64,000 bases of DNA, taken from assembly GCA_030425205.1 (NCBI GenBank), contig JAUIAP010000013.1:106169-170168 (forward strand), in the 5' to 3' direction. The stretch comes from Anaerolineae bacterium. GTDB taxonomy: Bacteria; Chloroflexota; Anaerolineae; Promineifilales; Promineifilaceae. Position 1 is the first letter of the stretch, and each line of letters starts with the position of its first letter. The notes under the pieces are model-generated. The model saw only the letters and a list, made by a program, of their open reading frames with translations, was not told where the DNA came from and made no database searches. Shown here piece after piece: positions 35,736 through 44,314 of the stretch. The translations under genes and the position numbers were made by a program.

Positions 35736-37286
35736 CTACTTTGCAAATCCAACTGCTCGTGTCTCTCGAATAATGGTTACTTGAATTTGGCCGGGATATT
35801 GCATATTGTCCTCGACCATTTTGGCGATATCTTTGGCGAGACGGGTCGCGCCAAGATCGTCGATTTGTCCCGGCTTGACCAAGACGCGGATTTCACGCCC
35901 TGCCTGCAACGCATACGCGCTATCGACCCCATCAAATGAGGTCGCAATGTCTTCGAGCGTGCGCACACGCTTGATGTAATTTTCCAAACTCTCGCGCCGT
36001 GCGCCGGGTCGTGCGCCCGAAATCGCATCGGCCGCCTCAACAAGCACCGCTTCCACCGTCTCCTGATCGACCTCATGGTGATGTGCGGCAATCGCATGGA
36101 CAACGGGGCGCGGAACCTTAAAGCGTTTGGCGTATTCTGCCCCGAGCATGGCGTGCGTCCCTTCCTGATTGTGATCCATCGCCTTGCCCAAATCGTGCAG
36201 CAAGCCACCCATCTTGGCAATCTCGACATTTGCACCGAGCTCGGCCGCCAACATCGCCGCAATTTTGGCTGTCTCGACAGCATGACCAAGCTGATTCTGC
36301 CCATAGGAGGTGCGGAAGCGCAATCGGCCCAACATCTTGATTACCTCACGATGCAAGCCATGTACATTTGCCTCATAGGCAGCCTGTTCACCCGCTTCTT
36401 GGATCGCCTTGTCCACCTCTTTGCCCATATCCTTGACGATTTTCTCGATACGGGCCGGGTGAATGCGTCCATCGGTGACGAGTTTGTGCAGCGCACGCGC
36501 GGCAATCTCACGGCGCACCGGGTCAAAGCTGCTGACGCTGACCGCCTCGGGCGTATCATCCACAACGATGTCAACCCCTGCCGACTGTTCAAATGCGCGG
36601 ATATTGCGCCCATTTCGGCCGATAATCCGCCCCTTCATCTCCTCACTTGGAATCTGCACCGTTGTGGAGGTCGTTTCCGCCACATGGCTGCTCGCAATGC
36701 GCTGAATCGCCGTCGAAATGTGTTTGCGTGCCAACTCCTCTGCGCTTTCACGCGCCCGCTCTTCCACTTCACGCATGACGCGCGCCATATCCTGCCGCGC
36801 CTCCTGCTCCGCCATCGCCAGCACTTCCTTGCGTGCGTCCTCCTGTGTCAAGTTGGCGACCTCTTCCAGCTTCGCCTGATGCTGCTCCTCAACGCCTTGA
36901 AGTTTAGACTCACGTCTGTCGAGTGAGCTTTGTCGTTTATTTAAACGCTGATCGCGCGTGTCGAGTTTTTTCAGTCGTCTGTCCAACTCACCACGCATAT
37001 TGTCAACACGCTCTTCCGAACGCGCCAAATCTGCAAAACGCTTTTCTATCGCCTGATCTGCTTCACTGCGCAACGATTTCGCCTCGTTACGCGCCGTCGC
37101 CTCAATCGCTTCGGCCTCCTTAATTGCTTCTCGTCTACGTTGATTAAGCTCCGATTGGAGCATCGCTTCACGTTTTTCAAGATCGGGCTGCGCGACCTGC
37201 CGCCAGTAGACGACAGCTCCCACACCCGCAACAATGAGACCGATGACGAGACCCACAAGTCCCGCAACTATCATCGGTGTGTTCAT
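35736..37286 (-). CDS. rny: Ribonuclease Y
   Basis: 516 residues with the full RNase Y layout: one N-terminal membrane helix (about 5-27), a long charged coiled coil to about 195, a KH domain with GRIIGRNGRNIR (219-230), and an HD domain with GLLHDLGK (H364, D365). It is a membrane-bound endonuclease that starts mRNA decay. GAGGAG stands upstream of the ATG. It is followed by tpiA and preceded by recX in the same direction. Confidence 0.96.
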   Translation of the reverse strand: MNTPMIVAGLVGLVIGLIVAGVGAVVYWRQVAQPDLEKREAMLQSELNQRRREAIKEAEAIEATARNEAKSLRSEADQAIEKRFADLARSEERVDNMRGELDRRLKKLDTRDQRLNKRQSSLDRRESKLQGVEEQHQAKLEEVANLTQEDARKEVLAMAEQEARQDMARVMREVEERARESAEELARKHISTAIQRIASSHVAETTSTTVQIPSEEMKGRIIGRNGRNIRAFEQSAGVDIVVDDTPEAVSVSSFDPVRREIAARALHKLVTDGRIHPARIEKIVKDMGKEVDKAIQEAGEQAAYEANVHGLHREVIKMLGRLRFRTSYGQNQLGHAVETAKIAAMLAAELGANVEIAKMGGLLHDLGKAMDHNQEGTHAMLGAEYAKRFKVPRPVVHAIAAHHHEVDQETVEAVLVEAADAISGARPGARRESLENYIKRVRTLEDIATSFDGVDSAYALQAGREIRVLVKPGQIDDLGATRLAKDIAKMVEDNMQYPGQIQVTIIRETRAVGFAK

Positions 37287-37361
37287 TCTAAAGACTCCTC
37301 AATTTCAATTATTCGGTGAACAGGTCGTCAGTCAACAGAGCAGGTTTCGCACTACTTCTAT

Positions 37362-38021
37362 TCACTGTTCACTCGCTTCCTGTTCACTTTCTTCCGCGCG
37401 TTCTTCCATGATGCGCTCCCATAGCTCGCGCACCACGTCTCGAACCACGCCATAGGCAAAGCCGCGCCCTGCGAGGTAGCGGCTCATTTTGTTGCGAAAT
37501 TCTTCTTCATCGAGATGTTGCCAACGGTTGACGCGCTTTTCAGCCGCGTTGCGTGCGCTGGCCTCAACATCTACTTCATTCAAAACTTCATCAATAATCT
37601 CGCTTTCAACCCCTTTCTGTCGCAACTCCTGCGACAATACGAACGGGCTGCGCGGCTTAAACTGCTCGCGCTGCCGCACCCAATAGCGAGAAAATTCCCA
37701 ATCATCACACAATTTCAACTCAGTCAAGCGCACTATCACCGCATCAATAATGGCGGGCGCATACTCTTTGCCCTGCAAGTTGCGTCGAATTTCCCATTCG
37801 CTGCGCGGCCTGTGCGCCAAAAATCGAAACGCGCTTTGCTTGCCAGCCTCCAGTGCGGCTTCATCCTGAATAACAGCGATCTCTTCGGCCGATAATATCT
37901 GACCCACACGCAACCCAACCGCGACAATCGCAGGCACGCCAAATGCAAACGCATCATCCAAAAAAAGGCTGACGCGCTCTTTGTTGCGCTGTTGCTGTTT
38001 AAGTGCCGTAATCTTTGGCAT
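37362..38021 (-). CDS. recX: Regulatory protein RecX
   Basis: 219 residues from the ATG at 38021; an ATG eight codons upstream lies inside a hairpin and is rejected. The helical repeats match RecX (LDDAFAFGVPA, RPRSEWEIRRNL, DDWEFSRYWVRQREQFKPRS, RYLAGRGFAYGVVRDVV). RecX binds RecA filaments and limits recombination. recA is not in the window. A terminator-like hairpin with a T-run ends two bases before the start codon, an unusual position. The acidic C-terminus (EERAEESEQEASEQ) is notable. Confidence 0.9.
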   Translation of the reverse strand: MPKITALKQQQRNKERVSLFLDDAFAFGVPAIVAVGLRVGQILSAEEIAVIQDEAALEAGKQSAFRFLAHRPRSEWEIRRNLQGKEYAPAIIDAVIVRLTELKLCDDWEFSRYWVRQREQFKPRSPFVLSQELRQKGVESEIIDEVLNEVDVEASARNAAEKRVNRWQHLDEEEFRNKMSRYLAGRGFAYGVVRDVVRELWERIMEERAEESEQEASEQ

Positions 38022-38028
38022 AACAAAA

Positions 38029-38060
38029 AAGCCGTAGCAAGGCATAACCTGCTACGGCTT
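38029..38060 (-). terminator. Terminator-like hairpin directly upstream of recX
   Basis: On the minus strand, AAGCCGTAGCA and TGCTACGGCTT form a perfect 11-bp stem. The right arm runs into TTTTTT followed by GTT and the recX ATG. It would end transcripts arriving from upstream, or attenuate recX. Confidence 0.75.
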
Positions 38061-38128
38061 CGACATATATGATCAACTTTCACGTGTTTCTCACGTGAAG
38101 TCACAAATTTATGGGGTCAATGGTTAAT

Positions 38129-38151
38129 ATCGGCCGAAATTTTCGGCCGAT
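38129..38151. repeat. Paired TCGGCCGA palindromes
   Basis: Two copies of the window-wide palindrome stand five bases apart, forming a near-perfect larger palindrome centred on AAATTTT. This is the only place where two copies are so close. Confidence 0.7.
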
Positions 38152-38563
38152 TCGGCATGATCAAATAGTCAAGTCGCAGAGACATGACCCATTTCAGATG
38201 TTTCAATCCTGATGGGGCGCAGTCTCACGTACTGTTTTCGTCATTGCTACTCAATACTTACCTCATTCCCATTTAGCATTCTCTACCCATTTGTGTGGAG
38301 TGGATACCCTGCTCCATTGTCGTTGAATCAAGCGATTCGCATTGTGCGAATTGAATTTCTGCCCCTTTGGGACAGTTAGTCGTCGAATTCGTATTGCGGC
38401 TATAGCCGAGAATAAAAAAGATAACTAAATTGTAACGCAAAATGTGGTAGTTAACATATTTGCATACGTTGAAACCTGACCTTCTGCGTGATTTCCAAGA
38501 GTGCGGCCAAGTGGGTCGCGCTCATAGCTTTTTGGGTTGTTAGGAATTCGAGGGGTTGCCAAC

Positions 38564-38619
38564 GCGTGGTGCGTAGTGCGTGATGCGTGACCAGAGGCAA
38601 TGACGCACCACGCACCACG
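38564..38619. repeat. GTGGTGCGT palindromic repeat
   Basis: The left arm contains GTGGTGCGTAGTGCGTG and the right arm ACGCACCACGCACCACGT. It belongs to the same family as the MITE at 42434-42548 but lacks its terminal repeats. Confidence 0.65.
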
Positions 38620-38654
38620 TCTAATCCCATGAAATCCCCAAGAGCCTTTTCTCG

Positions 38655-40526
38655 TTATTCCCCATCCCCAACTCGACGGAACTGTGAATTATAAAGGTCG
38701 GCATAAAAACCCGACTGCTCCAGCAGTTCGTCATGCGTTCCCTGTTCGATGACACGACCTGCTTGCAAAACCAACACCTGATCGGCGTTGCGAATGGTGC
38801 TGAGACGATGGGCGACGACAAAGCTGGTGCGCCCCGCCAACAAGCGATCGAGGGCGGTTTGAATTTCGCGCTCGGTGCGCGTGTCAACGCTGCTGGTCGC
38901 CTCATCTAAAATGAGGATGCGCGGATTCATAAGGGCGACACGCGCAATGGCGATTAACTGCCGCTGTCCTTGACTCAAACCTGAGCCGCGCTCCCCCAAA
39001 ACGGTCTCATATCCTTCAGGCAGGCGGTCGATAAAGGTGTCGGCACGGGCGAGTTGTGCGGCGGCGACGACCTCTTCATCGGTCGCAGCGGGTCGGCCGT
39101 AACGGATGTTATTCGTCACCGTATCGCTGAACAGAAATGTGTCCTGCAAAACGATGCCGATCTGCTCGCGCAAGCTTTCGCGCGTCACATCGCGCACGTC
39201 GATACCATCGATCTTGAGTGCGCCTTTGGTGACATCATAGAAACGCGGGATCAGATTGATAATCGTCGTTTTGCCAGCACCAGTGGGGCCAACAATGGCG
39301 ATGGTTTGGCCTTTTTCGGCCGAAATATCAACCCCTTTCAAAATTGGCTCGCCGGGCAGATACTCCGCCCAGACATTTTCAAGCGTGACGCGCCCAGCGA
39401 TTTCGGGCATTGAACGGGCATCCGCTTTATCCTCCAAATCTGGCACCTCGTCCATAAAGTCAAAGATGCGCTCGCCACCAGCAATTGCGCTCTGAATGTT
39501 TGCCCATAGCACCGCAATCTGCTGCACGGGGCGTTGATAGGATTGCGAAAATTGGATAAAGGCGACAATCGTACCGGCCGAAACGGTCGCGCCGAGCAGT
39601 GAGCCGCCGTTGAGCAACGCATACCCACCTAACGCCACGATGATGGCGATGTTGACATAACCCAATGCCTCGACGATCGGGCCGAGCGCAGTACTGTACA
39701 CCTGTGCGCGCACGTTGGCATCGCGGTTGGCGGCGTTCTGCGAGCGGAACTGTTCGATATTTTCCTCTTCGCGTGAGAACGCCTGCACCTCACGTACAGC
39801 GGCGATGTTCTCCTGCAAATCGGTGTTGACATCGCCAATTGATTGCCTTGCGACGCGAAACGCCTTGCGTGCTTGCCGACTAAACCACTGAACAGAGATC
39901 ACCATCACGGGCAAGATCGCCAACGACAACAGTGCATACGGGACGTTGGTGACAAGCATGGCGACAATGATAAATGTAACGGCAAAGATGCTTTGCACGG
40001 TGGAGAGCAGCGGAAACCCAATCATCTGCACGATTGTGTCGATGTCGTTGGTGAGACGGCTCATCGTGTCACCCGCCGAGTTGCGCGAGAAGTAGCCCAA
40101 TGAAAGTCGATGGATATGGCGGAAAATGTCGGTGCGCAGCTCGTGCAGAACGGTATAGCCCGTTTTGGCAAAGTTGTAGAATTGCAACCCCGATACGAGT
40201 GCGCTCAAGAGATATGATGCCGCAATCGCAAGTGACAACACGGCCAAACCCGCCAGACGACCCGCCGTTGTTGTCGGGATTTCGGCTGTCAGGAAGCAAC
40301 TTTCGGCCGAATCGACCGCATCGGGAACCAAATAGCAATCTACCGCCTGCCCCGTCAAAACAGGGACGGCCGTTTGCAATCCAGTGCTGACCAAAACAAG
40401 GAGCACCACCACAAGCAGGGCCAATTTGTGCGTTCTGAAGTATTGCCAAAACCGGCTCAGCGTGTCGCTGATGCTGCGCGGCTTTTTGATTTCTGCACCG
40501 AAGAGTTGTGAAGAGTTGTCAAACAT
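38655..40526 (-). CDS. ABC exporter half-transporter, subunit with intact catalytic site
   Basis: 623 residues: a six-helix membrane domain (about 30-350) then an ATPase. Walker A is GPTGAGKTT, the signature LSQGQ is slightly changed from LSGGQ, Walker B ILILDEATSSVD keeps the catalytic Glu, and the switch His is present in VVAHRLST. It pairs with the upstream gene, whose site is degenerate, so the two form a heterodimeric multidrug or lipid exporter of the TM287/288 or BmrCD type. A GTTGCTAGT repeat stands where a ribosome site should be. The substrate is unknown. Confidence 0.92.
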   Translation of the reverse strand: MFDNSSQLFGAEIKKPRSISDTLSRFWQYFRTHKLALLVVVLLVLVSTGLQTAVPVLTGQAVDCYLVPDAVDSAESCFLTAEIPTTTAGRLAGLAVLSLAIAASYLLSALVSGLQFYNFAKTGYTVLHELRTDIFRHIHRLSLGYFSRNSAGDTMSRLTNDIDTIVQMIGFPLLSTVQSIFAVTFIIVAMLVTNVPYALLSLAILPVMVISVQWFSRQARKAFRVARQSIGDVNTDLQENIAAVREVQAFSREEENIEQFRSQNAANRDANVRAQVYSTALGPIVEALGYVNIAIIVALGGYALLNGGSLLGATVSAGTIVAFIQFSQSYQRPVQQIAVLWANIQSAIAGGERIFDFMDEVPDLEDKADARSMPEIAGRVTLENVWAEYLPGEPILKGVDISAEKGQTIAIVGPTGAGKTTIINLIPRFYDVTKGALKIDGIDVRDVTRESLREQIGIVLQDTFLFSDTVTNNIRYGRPAATDEEVVAAAQLARADTFIDRLPEGYETVLGERGSGLSQGQRQLIAIARVALMNPRILILDEATSSVDTRTEREIQTALDRLLAGRTSFVVAHRLSTIRNADQVLVLQAGRVIEQGTHDELLEQSGFYADLYNSQFRRVGDGE

Positions 40527-40530
40527 AAAA

Positions 40531-40549
40531 GTTGCTAGTCGCTAGTGGC
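40531..40549. repeat. GTTGCTAGT-family repeat between ABC genes
   Basis: The unit GTTGCTAGTCGCTAGTGG lies in the 49-base gap, immediately upstream of the second ABC gene's start codon. Confidence 0.5.
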
Positions 40550-40575
40550 TCGTGACAAGTGCTGTTTGCGGACAG

Positions 40576-42381
40576 TTACGCCAACTGCGAATGATAAATT
40601 TCGGCATAGATCGGGCTTGATTCAAGCAGTTCATCGTGTGTGCCGCTGGCAACGATTTGCCCTTTTTCCAGAATCAAAATTTGGTCTGCGCTCAAAACAG
40701 TGCTGATGCGCTGGGCGATGACGAAGCTGGTGCGCCCTGCCATCAGCGTGTCGAGCGCCTGCTGGATTTTGAACTCTGTCTCAAAATCGACCGCACTCGT
40801 GCTGTCATCCATGATCAAGATATTTGGGTTGAGCAGGAGAGCGCGGGCGATGGCAATGCGCTGTTTTTGACCGCCTGAAAGCGTGCTGCCTCGTTCCCCA
40901 ACGGTTGTGTCGTAGCCGTTGGGAAAGTCGATGATAAATTCGTGAGCTGCGGCCGCTTCGGCGGCGGCTTCAATCTCGGCTTGCGTCGCTGTCGGCCGAC
41001 CAAACGCGATATTTTCCCGAATCGTGCCACTAAATAGCGTCGTTTCCTGCAACACAATGCCGATCTGCTCGCGCAAGCTCTCAAGCGTCACGTCTCGAAT
41101 GTCTTGACCGTCGATCAAGATGCGCCCTTCCGTCACATCGTAAAAGCGCGGGATCAGATTGATAACGGTCGTCTTGCCGCTGCCCGTCATGCCAAGCAGG
41201 GCGACCGTTTGGCCCGGTTTGGCAACGATGTTGAGGTCTTTTAAGACGTCATCGCTGCTGGAGAAGTAGCGGAACGAAACATTTTCAAAGACAACATCCC
41301 CCTCAATTGCTTCCAATGTTTTCGCGTTTGGCTTATTCTCAACATCATTTTTGGTGTCGAGAATATTGAAGACACGCTTTGCGCTGGCACTTGCCTGTGC
41401 AGCCAGACCAAGGATGAAGCCGAGCTGTCCCATTGGGAAAAAGAGATAGGTCAAGTACAACACAAACGCTTGGTACTCACCGAGCGAGAGGCCGCTGTTG
41501 ATAATTTGCCGACCGCCAAAGTAGAGGATGGCGGCTTGCCCAAGCTGACTGGTGACAAAGAAAAATGGGAAGATGATGGCAAAAACGCGGTTGACGTTAA
41601 TACGCTCATCGCGCAACGCCTCACTGGTCGCCATAAAACGTTGCAGCTCACGTTTTTCAGACGTGAACGCCTTGATGACCTTGATGCCGCTCAGATTTTC
41701 TTCAAGCACCGTGTTGACGCTAGAGAGTTTGCGCTGGACACCTGCGAAAAGGGGTTGGGCAATTCGGCCGAAAACACCAAACACCACCATCGCAATCGGC
41801 AAGATCGGAATCACGACGAGCGTCAACTGCCAATTGGTCACAAACAGGATGATCAGCGTGCCGACGAGCAAAATCAAGGCTTGAATCGCTAGCAAGAAGC
41901 CTTGTCCGATAAACGTCCGCAGCCGCTCTACGTCGTCTGTGGCGCGAATCATCAACTGCCCCGTGCGATTTTGGTCGTGGTAGCTAAAGCTCAGACGCTG
42001 GATTTTGGCAAAAATATCGTTGCGTAGTTCAAACGCGATGTCCTGTGAAAGCACCTGTGATGAGTAGGCTTGCGCAAAGGCGAAGATTCCGCGTGCAATC
42101 GCAAAGCCGATAATCGCAATTGTTGCGCCGATCAGCGTTTGAATGGCCGCGTCATAGGTCAAGTTGCCCAAGATCTCTGGATTGACGGCGTTATCGATGG
42201 CGCGTTCAACGACGACTGGCACGGCCAACTGTGCGGCCGTCGCCAAGAGTAAGGCGACCAGCGAGAAGGCGGTCAGCTTCGGATAGCGTTTGAGATAGCC
42301 GAGTGCGCGTCCCAGTTCACCGTTGCCTGCGTCCGCTTGTTTGCGCCGTTGGGCGCGGGTTGGTTTTGCTGTTGCATGCAT
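40576..42381 (-). CDS. ABC exporter half-transporter, subunit with degenerate catalytic site
   Basis: 601 residues: a six-helix membrane domain then an ATPase. Walker A GMTGSGKTT and the signature LSGGQ are intact. Walker B reads ILIMDDSTSAVD, with Asp for the catalytic Glu, and the switch His is Gln (FVIAQRIST). These two losses define the non-catalytic site of heterodimeric exporters. It is the first gene of the pair, with the partner 49 bases downstream. The MITE insertion 50 bases upstream may have changed its promoter. No ribosome site is clear. Confidence 0.92.
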   Translation of the reverse strand: MHATAKPTRAQRRKQADAGNGELGRALGYLKRYPKLTAFSLVALLLATAAQLAVPVVVERAIDNAVNPEILGNLTYDAAIQTLIGATIAIIGFAIARGIFAFAQAYSSQVLSQDIAFELRNDIFAKIQRLSFSYHDQNRTGQLMIRATDDVERLRTFIGQGFLLAIQALILLVGTLIILFVTNWQLTLVVIPILPIAMVVFGVFGRIAQPLFAGVQRKLSSVNTVLEENLSGIKVIKAFTSEKRELQRFMATSEALRDERINVNRVFAIIFPFFFVTSQLGQAAILYFGGRQIINSGLSLGEYQAFVLYLTYLFFPMGQLGFILGLAAQASASAKRVFNILDTKNDVENKPNAKTLEAIEGDVVFENVSFRYFSSSDDVLKDLNIVAKPGQTVALLGMTGSGKTTVINLIPRFYDVTEGRILIDGQDIRDVTLESLREQIGIVLQETTLFSGTIRENIAFGRPTATQAEIEAAAEAAAAHEFIIDFPNGYDTTVGERGSTLSGGQKQRIAIARALLLNPNILIMDDSTSAVDFETEFKIQQALDTLMAGRTSFVIAQRISTVLSADQILILEKGQIVASGTHDELLESSPIYAEIYHSQLA

Positions 42382-42426
42382 AAAAGAGTTCGAGTCTATG
42401 GGAAATCATGTCGTCGTTGCGTTTTG

Positions 42427-42555
42427 CGTAATCGTTAGTGTCTGTAGGTTTTCGCCAGATCATTGCGTGGTGCGTAGTGCGTGGTGCGTGTCAGTTCACG
42501 CACCACGTACCGCGTTTTTCATTGCGGCGAAAATTTCGTGACACTAACCGTAATC
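42427..42555. mobile_element. MITE-like fold-back element with 7-bp target duplication
   Basis: The element (42434-42548, 115 bases) has terminal inverted repeats GTTAGTGTC and GACACTAAC. Further nested arms are TTTTCGCC/GGCGAAAA and GCGTGGTGCGTAGTGCGTG against CACGCACCACGTAC. It is flanked on both sides by the perfect direct repeat CGTAATC (42427-42433 and 42549-42555). It carries no reading frame, so it must have been moved by a transposase encoded elsewhere. It sits upstream of the ABC exporter pair. Confidence 0.8.
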
Positions 42556-42697
42556 CAAGTGCAAGTACGCTGGATGACGATTTCGCAGCCAGTCCCAAGA
42601 GTTGCTAATAGTTCGTTGTCTAGCCGATCGGATGATCAGATTTACCCTCTGCTAGACGACACGTGCTTACAGATGGTACAGCATTCGGCCGATTTTC

Positions 42698-44002
42698 CTA
42701 TGGAACCCCATAACTAATCCGATAGATCGCGCCAATTGACGGATCATTAATATCATACGTCCCAAAGTAGAGCGCACCGTCGGGGCCTTCGATTAAGGGC
42801 AGTAGATTTTGGTCGGCACGTAGAAACCATGACGTATTGGCCGTAAAGCCGCCATTCCCATTATCGGTTAACTCGACGCGCTGAATGCCCATTTGCAGCG
42901 GATATTGCCACGACCCAAAGTTCGAGGTGTACAAATCACCGCGATACAGACGTGGGAAGCGATCGCCTGTATAGAAGGTCACGCCATTGATCGATGAATG
43001 TGCCTCGAAATTAGCTGTCGGGGCTGCCGTTCCCTCACAATTCGAGCCTCCGCCAGTTCCCCAACAGTCAGGCCAGCCATAATCAGCCCCTTCCACAATC
43101 AAGTTTAACTCTTCAGGCGGCTGATTCTGACCCAAATCGTCGCGGCCGTTTTCAGTTGCGAACAGTTGACCCGTTGTCGGGTGAAAGGCGATATCGTAGA
43201 CGTTGCGCAAGCCAGTGGCGATCACCTCACCCGCGCCCGTTGTTGTATCAAAGCGCATCACCGTGGCCGACCGTGCATCGACTTCGACACATTCGTTACA
43301 GGTTGAGCCGACACCCATGTAAAGCATGCCATCTGGGCCAAATTTGAGATTATTATTCTTGTGAAGGCCAAACGGCAGATCGCTGACGATTGATTCGTAT
43401 TGATCGGCTGACAAATCCCCATTCGTGTCGCGTGCAATCGTGATTTTGCCTTCCTGTGAGATGTAGACATCCCCATTGTCGGGATGTACGGCGATGCCGA
43501 CTGGCACAATAAAGCCAAACGCATACTGTTGTTCAAAATCAGCACGCCCATCGTCGTCCGCGTCATCAAACACCCAAATCTCGCCGACATGATTGGTCGC
43601 CCAAAGACGACCCTGATCGTCAAATGTCAACCCAGTTGGGCGCGGCAATGCGGCATATTCAATGACGCTAAATCCCGGCGGCAACTGTGCGCCATCCATT
43701 TCGATAATCACTTCGGTTGGGGGTGCTGGATCGGGTGCGGTCGTTGCTGTGGGGGGCGGTGGTACTTCTGTCGGGGGCAGCGGCGTATCGGTGGGCGGCG
43801 CGTCAGTTGGCGGCGCGTCTGTCGTTGGCTCCGTTTGCTCGGTCACAATTACGGCAGAGGTGAGTGTGGGAAGGGCTGTCGCTGGTGGCAGTTCGGTCGC
43901 CGCCGTCGTTTCTGGTGGGGCAACAACCTCAGTCGGCGTTGTTTCATTCCCCTGACAGGCGACGAGCAACAGGCTCAAAAGCAGTAAAAAAAGTCGTTTC
44001 AT
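42698..44002 (-). CDS. Glucose/sorbosone dehydrogenase-like lipoprotein
   Basis: 434 residues. A lipobox (LLLVAC, Cys16) is followed by a long Thr/Pro-rich linker (about 20-95) and a six-bladed propeller of the soluble PQQ glucose dehydrogenase/sorbosone dehydrogenase group. Typical segments are LPRPTGLTFDDQGRLW, LKFGPDGMLYMGVG, GLRNVYDIAFHP and the C-terminal EGPDGALYFG. Members oxidise sugars or act as binding propellers; whether PQQ is bound cannot be settled here. Its start overlaps the upstream small gene by four bases. Confidence 0.87.
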   Translation of the reverse strand: MKRLFLLLLSLLLVACQGNETTPTEVVAPPETTAATELPPATALPTLTSAVIVTEQTEPTTDAPPTDAPPTDTPLPPTEVPPPPTATTAPDPAPPTEVIIEMDGAQLPPGFSVIEYAALPRPTGLTFDDQGRLWATNHVGEIWVFDDADDDGRADFEQQYAFGFIVPVGIAVHPDNGDVYISQEGKITIARDTNGDLSADQYESIVSDLPFGLHKNNNLKFGPDGMLYMGVGSTCNECVEVDARSATVMRFDTTTGAGEVIATGLRNVYDIAFHPTTGQLFATENGRDDLGQNQPPEELNLIVEGADYGWPDCWGTGGGSNCEGTAAPTANFEAHSSINGVTFYTGDRFPRLYRGDLYTSNFGSWQYPLQMGIQRVELTDNGNGGFTANTSWFLRADQNLLPLIEGPDGALYFGTYDINDPSIGAIYRISYGVP

Positions 44003-44229
44003 TGATCTATTTCCTTACCCGGTTTGATGATAAAAAAACCAATCGCACCGATAATCGGAGCCATAACAATGATGATGACCCAGAGCAATTTGTCTGTATC
44101 GTTGGGGAAGTGACGGTTGCGTAGCTGCCAAATCGCCGCAATCGGTAAGACCAAAAGGGCGACTATGAATCCAAAAACGCAAAGTTGTATCGCTAGATAA
44201 CCTAAGTTAATGCCGATTGCTTCCATCAT
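43999..44229 (-). CDS. Small PLDc_N-type membrane protein
   Basis: 76 residues from the ATG at 44229 (the next codon is also ATG), placed just after GGAG. A TTG three codons upstream lies before that ribosome site. Two hydrophobic helices flank WQLRNRHFPNDTDKLLWV, matching the phospholipase D-nuclease N-terminal (PLDc_N) domain, which occurs alone in many small membrane proteins. The function is unknown. It is translationally coupled to the sugar dehydrogenase-like gene. Confidence 0.78.
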   Translation of the reverse strand: MMEAIGINLGYLAIQLCVFGFIVALLVLPIAAIWQLRNRHFPNDTDKLLWVIIIVMAPIIGAIGFFIIKPGKEIDQ

Positions 44230-44314
44230 TGACTCCAAATGAAAAGAAACGCCTTGCGTGCGCTTCTAGTTAAATCAGCGCCATTTTAGCAACCTTCAAA
44301 GCCAACGCACGCGA

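Larger units (their letters stand above)
38061..38654. other. Long intergenic region with several hairpins (no gene recognised)
   Basis: About 600 bases without a credible reading frame. It contains TTCACGTG/CACGTGAA arms (38079-38099), a pair of TCGGCCGA palindromes (38130-38150), ATTCGCA/TGCGAAT (38335-38351), the palindrome CGGCTATAGCCG near 38397, a GCGGCCAAG/GTCGCGC hairpin near 38502-38522, and a GTGGTGCGT repeat. I could not match it to tmRNA, RNase P, SRP or 6S RNA. Confidence 0.5.

Noticed and set aside
36075..36926. Long open frame opposite rny (283 codons)
   Set aside because: It is antisense to a highly conserved gene, has no ribosome site and reads as low-likelihood protein; it is a shadow frame.
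38197..38212. GTTTCAATCC motif resembling a CRISPR repeat end
   Set aside because: Only one copy is present, with no spacing pattern and no cas gene.
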